Notes under the pieces: model-generated | The model's input: only the letters and a program-made list of their open reading frames with translations | What the model was told of the DNA's origin: nothing | Database searches by the model: none | Part shown: positions 57,926-64,000 of the stretch, one piece after another | How the letters are laid out: each line of letters opens with the position of its first letter | Position numbering within the stretch: the stretch's first letter is position 1 | Program-made: the position numbers and the translations under genes | Assembly: GCA_022559845.1 (NCBI GenBank) | Contig: CM040125.1 | Coordinates: 199,804,102-199,868,101 of the forward strand | DNA from: Amorphophallus konjac | Taxonomy: Eukaryota; Streptophyta; Magnoliopsida; Alismatales; Araceae | Length of the DNA: 64,000 bases | Direction of reading: 5' to 3'

Positions 57926-59562
57926 CCCCGTGGATGTCTCGAACACCCCAGGGGTATCGTGACAATGTTTTTGGGTGTCTGAAGGTCCTGTGTTAGCTCG
58001 ATTAGGGTGCACATGGGTTTTAAGTGTCTGCGGTACCCCATGGGTTCCGGTCTTTCATGTTACGCTTGATCGAGTCACCGTGGATCGATGTGAGTGCAGA
58101 GGGCTATTCCTGCACGTCATTGGCTTCGTTGGAAAGCAGTTTCTATGTGGACCATGCGTATGGCCTATGAACCCAGAGTTGTGTGACCCGGCCTGGGGCT
58201 GGGGTTTTCTTAGGTTTCCCTTGGAAAGGTATTAAGCTCGGCGGCTATAAGCCATCTTAAGAATTATCTCCGATTGTTGTTTTTGACCCTAGGGGTAGGG
58301 CCGATTGACGGCATGGAGTCGTCCTATACAACAATCTTGACCCGAGTCTCGTGACTCAAGGACCGTTGGATTTAGTAGGCCTAGTGGCCTGTCCAGAGTC
58401 TGGTGGCCTCGAGCCACCTAGTACTCTGTGTTACTCACAATGGGTGCGTGCATAGCCTTCCAGGATTCCTCTCTACGGAGAGTGTTCACGTTTAGTGACC
58501 CCCCACTGGTCGTAGGTTGACTGGGCACTTGTGTGCTGACCCAATGGGAGTGCTGGAGAGCTACACAGGAGAGTGACGGTTTTTAGGCTGGTTTGCCGTA
58601 GGGCCTCCCACTGTAGCAGCTCGAGTCCGGGCCGGGAGGAAAATCAGCCAGAGGGCCTGACGTAGTGTAGTCAGTCAGTGTGTGCATACATGGTTGGGGA
58701 CTTCGGACGCATGCTGACGAGCACGACCCCGACTAGACCCTTGTCCTGTGGTTACTTGTACGATGTCTCAGTTTTGCCTGGGGCGAGGGAGACACCTGAG
58801 GTGCGGACTAAGTCATCAGTGGACGTATCCAGCCTTGCTTCTGGTGGGCAAGTACTCCCATCACGTAACGTGAGATTCTCGTGACTTGAGTTTTGGTTTC
58901 CCATCTACGAGACATGGCTTTTCGGGTAGTTTTCCCCATGCTTTCTCGATATTAAGGTCTAGGGTTTCCGATAGGGTTACCAAGGGTTTTTCCCCTAGAT
59001 AGTGTAGGGCTCACGACTGTGAGGTCATGGCTGTTCCCGGACCATTCAGTCTTGGGCTTGGCCTTCGCCTATGAGGACGGGCCTTCAAGGCAAGGTTGTC
59101 GTGGTGCATTTCTTGGTGATGTGGCCAGTGCTTCCCGCTATCTTGTGGTCCCCCGACTGTGAGATCAGGGTTTCCTTTCCTGTGCCATTAGGACTAGCTC
59201 TTAGAGCCGAGGTTTCATCGGCTACCGTGCTTTTTTTACGGCTATTCCTTCCGCCATTATTGCTATCGTTGCTACTCTTACTGTTGTTGTTGTTCTTTCT
59301 AGCATTGTTCATTACCTCCGTTGCTTTGTGGTAGGGTTCCACGAGACCCCTACTGAGCTAATGAGATGAGGCTCACCCCTTACTTTTCAGGTGTAGCAAT
59401 TCCTCCTCGAGGTCCGGAGATGCAGCGCGGAGGTTCGTAGTTGCCAGCTCGCAAGGCCGAGTGTTCACTTAGCATTAGAGTATAGTTTCTTTCCTGTAGA
59501 CTATACTTTTATTTGGACTGGACTCTGTGGTTAGATTATTTAATTGTTAATTATATAATTGT

Positions 59563-60110
59563 TTTTTTATAAGTAATAATTTGTTTTTGTATTAAAGGAG
59601 AAAAAGGCTATACATCATAAGTTTGCAAAGCAGAAATGCCATACTCAGGACCACACAAGTTATGGACTCAGAGGTTAATGAGAAAATAGAATAAATCTTT
59701 TGAATATGTTTCCTTCCATCCTTGTCAATCTCTTATGCCCTTGGGATTCCATACAACATCTCGCATCTTCAAGGATGCGGATGAGAACATTCGTTTTTGA
59801 GGTAGAAGTATCATCAAAAATTCTAGCACAACGTTCCCTCCAAATCATCCATATAGTAATACGAAACCTAATGCTAACAAACTTTACCATTTGCCTGGAG
59901 TTGGGAAACTAGATTTGTAGCTGCTATAGATCATGGCATGAACCAATGTTTGGCTGCCTGTGGAGATCAAACTGAATGAGGGCTTATTTCCAAATCCATT
60001 TGGTGCATGAGCATTCAAAGAAGAGATGGTCTTGTGAATCATTGCCATGCCTGCATATGACACACATGCTTGGTAGGTAAAATTTCTTCCTTTATAGATT
60101 TTTAGATGTG
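59563..60110 (-). pseudogene. LINE ORF2 3' fragment inside F LTR
   Basis: Read on the minus strand, a zinc-binding region (CVICRHGNDSQDHLFFEC) near 60010-60065 is followed by ITIWMIWRERCARIFDD near 59815-59865, typical of the segment downstream of RT in plant L1 elements. Two or three stops and the lack of RT show a 5'-truncated copy. Its 3' side faces left and ends in a T-rich tract (TTTTTTT at about 59563-59569 on the plus strand), which would be the A tail. The borders are approximate and no target duplication was found. Confidence 0.65.
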
Positions 60111-60262
60111 GGTAGCTTATTAAGTATGCCTGCTTTATTTCAAATTGCTATGTACCTTCACACTCCTTGTAACCCTTTCGAGTCCTCCGGCTCGTGGGAG
60201 GTAGGCCAAGATTCGAATGGTATCAGGTTATTCTCGGTATCCAGATCTTGGGTCGTTACATA

Positions 60263-60274
60263 TGGTATCAAAGC
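60263..60274 (+). other. Element F primer-binding site
   Basis: TGGTATCAAAGC lies two bases after the LTR end TTACA. It differs by one base from the Met-tRNA site of the other elements. Confidence 0.8.
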
Positions 60275-60929
60275 AAGTGATTGTGGACATACATGGGAAT
60301 TTGAGATAATTGTAGTGTTTCAGAGTGCATAAGGTCCAATACAGTCAGCAGCTGGCATAGGATTTTATGTTTGTTTACCGCTTCGTTTCTCATGTGAGAG
60401 CTTGAGTGCGTTGTAGGGGCACTGTGAAGGCGGTTGCTATTTTCGTTGTAGTGCTAGCGTGGGGCCTGAGGAATGAGATAGACATTTGTCTTCCCCATTG
60501 GTGGTGGCCCTGGTTATGCTGCGTTGGGTAGAGGTTGTCGGCAGGTGCGATGCTACGGTACGGTATTTGAGGAATCTTCAGCAAGGTCAAGCGGCTAGTG
60601 AGGATGGCTTGTGGTTTGGTGGTCATGAGTGTGCCCCAGAGGTGTTAATGTCATTTTGGCCACCCTAGTTTGAGGTTTAGCCAGCCCCTGAGGCATCAAG
60701 GTCATGGTTTAAGGTGGCAGAGCGGGTGTTCTAATCAAGAGTTATGCTCGAGTGAGTAGAGGATCTCCCTGGTGGGCTACTGGTTGTTGAGCCTGATTTT
60801 CTCATCATGCTCGGTGGCATCAGAGATGACGTTGCAGTCTGGATTATTTTCATGGATTTTGAGGTAGGATTGGGCATAGTTATCCAGCTAAAAAGAGTTA
60901 GCAATGAAAAACTGATAGAATAAATGGAC

Positions 60930-60941
60930 GCTCTGATACCA
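60930..60941 (-). other. Element G primer-binding site
   Basis: The plus strand reads GCTCTGATACCA, that is TGGTATCAGAGC on the minus strand, just after the left edge of the LTR. Confidence 0.85.
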
Positions 60942-61329
60942 ATAGACAAGACTCTATTGATGATCTAGAGGGGGGTGAATAGATCGATCACCCAATAAAA
61001 ACTGACTACAGCAGGAACAATTGCGGAATAAAATCAAGCTACCGTAGGACAAAGAAGAACACTTAAACGCAATCGAACATAGCAGGTCTAGAAGATCAGC
61101 ACACAGGTTGTCTTAAGCATTCATCTACTGGACGGTGAAGCTAAATAGAGATGAGCACAAATCACAGGGCAATCACACAGTAGACGATGAATTTTTAAGG
61201 TGGTTCGACCTCAAACCCGAGGTCTACGTCCACCCCACACTTCAACCAGAGTGTGGTTTCCTACTGATGCACAGCTTAACCTACTGATCCACAGCTTCGG
61301 GGTGAAAATCCTACAAATCGCTGGTCCTT

Positions 61330-61430
61330 ACAGCTTACGCCGACCAGAGGAGTCCTCCTCTGCAACCGCTGGGGAATTACAGCTTCACCCGACCAGAGGA
61401 TACCACACATCTGCAACCGCTGAGGAATTA
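61330..61430. repeat. Tandem pair of about 50 bp in G LTR
   Basis: Two units (61330-61378 and 61379-61430) share ACAGCTT, CCGACCAGAGGA, CTGCAACCGCTG and GGAATTAC, differing in the middle. A weak third start follows. Confidence 0.75.
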
Positions 61431-61974
61431 CATCTTAACCTCTACTGACAAACAGCTTGAACAAGAGATTCAAAATTGAAAGAAACAAATCGAAGAATTA
61501 AAACCCACTAAGGGAATGTAGCTCAACAATGAGCAAAATCAGTTCCAGTTCTAAACCAGGAAACTGATATACAAAACTCTCTCAAAAATTCTCGAAGAAC
61601 TCTCCTCTCAAAACTTTCTCTCTTCTTCTTTCAAATCTGCTCTCTCTCTTCTTCTCTCTCTGGATTGTGCTGGCTCGAGCTCTTTATGCTTCAACTCTCA
61701 AAGTCACAATCAGTCTTCTCTTGAGGAAGACTCCACTTATTTACAAGAAGCAGCAGAAGGTAGGGCGCGTGCTCGCCACAATTCTTGCCCAAAGCCTTAT
61801 CCAGATCTGGAGTAGTCAGGCCACGTGGCATCATCTTGGCACCTCCTCCATTCTTGGATCACGTGCCTTTCTTAAACTCCTCAAGCAAATATCCTATCAA
61901 GGTCAGACTTAATGTCAGCTTCAAACAATCTGAAAGATAGTAGAAAGATGCATAGAGTTAATTAGAGCTTTGAA

Positions 61975-62720
61975 CTAAATGTGCACAGACTCCACAGACT
62001 TGATATAACGTATGAACACATATACACGGAGTCCAGTGTTCACACATAGAACTGATGCACGGACTTGATTTATTGACGTAGTGGATGTGCACAGACTATA
62101 TGTGTGTGACATGCAGTAATGCACTAAGTTTGTATATGCAAAGTGCAAACCTTGCACTGACTCAATGTGCCGAGAGAAACATTGCTTAGACTTAGATCAT
62201 GTGACGTGCAAAGGTTGCACAAACTTACTTCCACAACATACTTGACTTGCACAGACTTAATGTACAAACACTGAATGCATGAACTCTTATGCACAGAGTT
62301 GCCTAAGACGTAAGCATGCACGGACTTAGTTTCGAGCAACAACTATCAGTGCATCGACTTGATTAATGCTTGGATGACACTTGCACTGACTTGGTCGCGT
62401 ACAACGAGAAATGTTGCACCAACTTGCTAGCGTGCAGCGAGAAGTGTTGCACCGACTTAGTGTGACTTGAGCTAAGCCTGCATGGACTTGGTCTCGTGCA
62501 ACAACTACCAATGCATCGACTTACATAATGCATGGATGACCTTTGCAGCGACTTGGTCGTGTGCAGCAACATGGCTCGCACCGACTTTATATATGCATGC
62601 ACAGACTAGATGTGCTAGAAATGCACTCTATGCACAGACTCAATGCAGACTGACTGAGTATTGCACTGACTCCATTCTAATACAAAGTCTAAGTGTAAAC
62701 ATGCAGACAACACTTATGTG
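61975..62720. repeat. Dispersed motif array TGCACAGACTT in G LTR
   Basis: About twenty copies of TGCACAGACTT, TGCACGGACTT, TGCACCGACTT and variants at irregular spacing of 20-50 bases, within the upstream (U3-side) part of the LTR on the minus strand. They are related to the array at 1081-1570. The short open frames here are translations of the repeat. Confidence 0.85.
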
Positions 62721-62911
62721 AGCATCTGACATATAAAAGTCATCAAGATACACTCCACATCATTTCAGAGCAAATTTGTCAAAGTCAACTATGCAGTCAA
62801 CGAAGTCAAGCACTACTGTTGCTAATCATTAAAACAACTATTGTCAAGCATCAAAACATTTCAGCACAAAGTAGTGCACATACTACTTATCAAACCAGAG
62901 GAGTTCCAACA

Positions 62912-62932
62912 ATCTCCCCCTTTTTGATGATG
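62912..62932 (-). other. Sirevirus polypurine tract next to LTR
   Basis: The minus strand reads TCATCAAAAAGGGGGAGAT and then the LTR start TGTTGG. This is the form typical of Sireviruses. Confidence 0.88.
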
Positions 62933-63067
62933 GCAACACCAAAAGTAAATGCATTAAGAATGCTGTATTTTGATGAGACATTAATCACACTCAGATGACA
63001 TGCATGCAAATGCTGACACTATGCACGGACACTATGCATAGACCTTCTCCTTGAATGAATCCTTTAA

Positions 63068-63243
63068 GATGCTCCCCCTGAATTTTTGACTCTTCCTTAA
63101 CCAAAGTAATTAAGGACTCTCTCTCTAAACACATAGACTCTCTCCTATATATTCACTCCCCCTTTGCCATCAGAATGTAATCTCTCCCTCTATGCCGTAG
63201 GGAAGGAAGAGAAGTAGACAATAAACTCTCCCCCTTTGCCATC
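63068..63243 (-). other. Additional polypurine tracts of element G
   Basis: On the minus strand CAGGGGGAGC (63071-63080), GCAAAGGGGGAGTG (about 63155-63168) and GCAAAGGGGGAGAG (about 63227-63240) lie upstream of the main tract. Two of them share TGATGGCAAAGGGGGAG. Multiple tracts are characteristic of this group. Confidence 0.8.
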
Positions 63244-64000
63244 AGCAAATAAGGAGGAAGGTAGATAGTGGAAGGGTAGAAGAGATAGACTAGATAACAT
63301 TCTATGCAATGGTTCAGAATATAAGCAAATCATGAACAACGTTTAGTTATAAGGATCAATCAGTGTGCATTCTTGAACAAGTTCAGGTTTTTAACAGTTA
63401 TAGAAGGTAGAGTTAAATCACTGAGTTTCTGAAATATGGTCATAATGTCCGTTTATAGCAATTAACCTAAGTCACATGACTATACTAGACTAGGTCAAGA
63501 CTATATCTTACTTATTTCAGAAACAATGAATATCAAGGAGAGTAACCTGAATTTGTATTGAGATTAACTAATTGATATTTCATAACATTTTTCATTTGAA
63601 GTGTTACAGCATTTCTTTTTCATTTCTAATCTGAACTTAGTGAACAGACAGGTGTCATTTATGTTGTTGACATTAGGTGTACACGTGGGTTAGACGCAAG
63701 TACCCCCAGTTACTAAGCATAAACTACTATATCTGCCTCTGATCAAATACTACCAAGATGATTTACACCTTTGATATTAAGGGTACACATTTATCAGACG
63801 CCAGAACCCCCAGTTACTCAGTGAAACCAGCCCTATAGATTTGACTATGTGAATAGAGATAACATGAAACACCTCATGACATAAGGTCCTCTCCATTTCC
63901 TTGATGGAAGGTTCAGTTTCTCAGTGCAATACAGTCATTGCTCTACCACTTTGTTCAAGTCTTTTTCATTAAAGATTTTATTGATGCTGCCTTTATAACT
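63244..64000 (-). other. Element G interior, no gene seen
   Basis: Apart from the repeat pair nothing coding is recognisable to the window end. In Sireviruses the space between pol and the 3' LTR is often long and non-coding or holds an envelope-like frame; no such frame is visible here. Confidence 0.5.
63667..63822. repeat. Pair of related 52-bp segments in G interior
   Basis: 63667-63718 and 63771-63822 share TTGAYATTA, GGTGTACAC or GGGTACAC, AGACGC and CCCCCAGTTACT, 104 bases apart. The minus strand shows AACTGGGGG in each. Role unknown. Confidence 0.7.

Larger units (their letters stand above)
56856..60260 (+). repeat. Element F 5' LTR
   Basis: It is 3,405 bp including a LINE fragment at about 59563-60110. 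The left edge TGTCACGCCC follows AACAT, which may be the target duplication; its partner is not visible. Blocks such as GGGGTGTGGAAC, CCGTGGATGTCTC and GACCCCTACTGAG are shared with D. Confidence 0.8.
56856..60735 (+). mobile_element. Element F: gypsy LTR and partial interior
   Basis: LTR from TGTCACGCCC at 56856 to GTCGTTACA at 60260, then a primer site and about 470 bases of interior. Resemblance to D is seen at both LTR edges, around the motif array, and after the primer site, so F belongs to a related family. The interior has a weak gag-like stretch near 60640-60730 with stops (SFWPP, then PAPEASRSWFKVAERVF). The right border is unclear because minus-strand element G begins around 60736. 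No 3' LTR lies in the window. Confidence 0.75.
60943..62911 (-). repeat. Element G LTR
   Basis: On the minus strand it begins TGTTGGAACTCC at 62911. It ends near 60943 with TCTTGTCTA before TTGGTATC, so the final dinucleotide is probably a decayed CA. Length is about 1.97 kb. A CT-rich zone at 61575-61660 and a GGTTCGACCTCAAACC block near 61202 resemble leader parts of plant copia LTRs. The left edge is set only by the primer site. Confidence 0.75.
60736..64000 (-). mobile_element. Element G: Sirevirus-type copia element, partial
   Basis: A minus-strand LTR (60943-62911) carries a primer site on its left and polypurine tracts plus untranslated interior on its right. Several AAAGGGGGAG tracts on the minus strand upstream of the LTR are a known hallmark of Sireviruses, as is the TGTTGG start. 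The window ends before any coding part of the right-hand interior. On the left only about 200 bases of interior remain before element F. Having PBS on one side and PPT on the other of a single LTR implies a tandem or recombined copy. Confidence 0.75.

Noticed and set aside
57625..57965. Overlapping frames rich in GRPA and VDRP
   Set aside because: They are translations of the GGTCGACC array on both strands.

Overview
This window looks like the nuclear genome of a repeat-rich seed plant, most likely an angiosperm. No host gene, tRNA, rRNA or bacterial-type operon was recognised. Almost everything that can be assigned is retrotransposon: Ty3/gypsy chromoviruses with integrase plus chromodomain, gag-only and non-coding LTR elements, Sirevirus-type Ty1/copia sequence and L1-type LINEs. 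LTR elements whose boundary can be seen use a Met-tRNA-type primer site (TGGTATCAGAGC or a near match), and the four complete insertions have clean 5-bp target duplications. All coding regions carry stops or frameshifts, many of the kind left by C-to-T decay, so the locus looks like old, silenced heterochromatin. The species cannot be told from the sequence.

Layout. 1-1790: two arrays of short dispersed motifs, probably a decayed Sirevirus LTR. 1791-3280: unassigned, with a perfect 19-bp hairpin and a promoter-like patch on the minus strand. About 3381-8241: a degenerate L1-type LINE with a C-terminal RNase H domain. 8242-56785: a nest of five LTR elements. 56786-56855: a scrap of copia gag. 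56856 to about 60735: element F, a gypsy LTR with a short internal piece and a LINE fragment inside the LTR. About 60736-64000: element G, a minus-strand Sirevirus LTR with primer site on one side and several polypurine tracts on the other.

The nest. Element A (plus strand, 5' truncated chromovirus; gag, protease, RT, RNase H, integrase, chromodomain, 3' LTR) was hit in gag by element E (minus strand, 8358-16135, duplication CAAAG) and in its 3' LTR, just downstream of the TATA box, by element B (plus strand, 20709-54781, duplication ATTTC). B, another chromovirus, was hit between protease and RT by C (25346-49505, duplication GATTA). C is a tandem array of three LTRs and two gag-only internal regions. 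The first C LTR was hit by D (25875-36557, duplication CCACC), which has 3.86-kb LTRs and a 2-kb interior without coding sequence. Removing the insertions in turn restores the interrupted sequence in each case, so the order of events is A, then E and B, then C, then D.

How the parts relate. A and B are decayed full-coding chromoviruses. E, C and D lack a polymerase and must have moved with enzymes supplied by other elements; the E LTR resembles the A LTR, so A's family is the natural donor for E. The least ordinary features are: (1) E encodes a gag amino-terminal domain fused to a long proline-rich region, while keeping only the integrase tail and chromodomain of pol; (2) D and F, two related LTR families, carry different arrays of self-complementary CG-rich motifs at the same place in the LTR; (3) the 5' LTR of D has a 959-bp tandem duplication whose junction falls inside the primer-binding site; (4) the three-LTR array C, and an LTR in G flanked by both primer site and polypurine tract, are two independent tandem-type arrangements.
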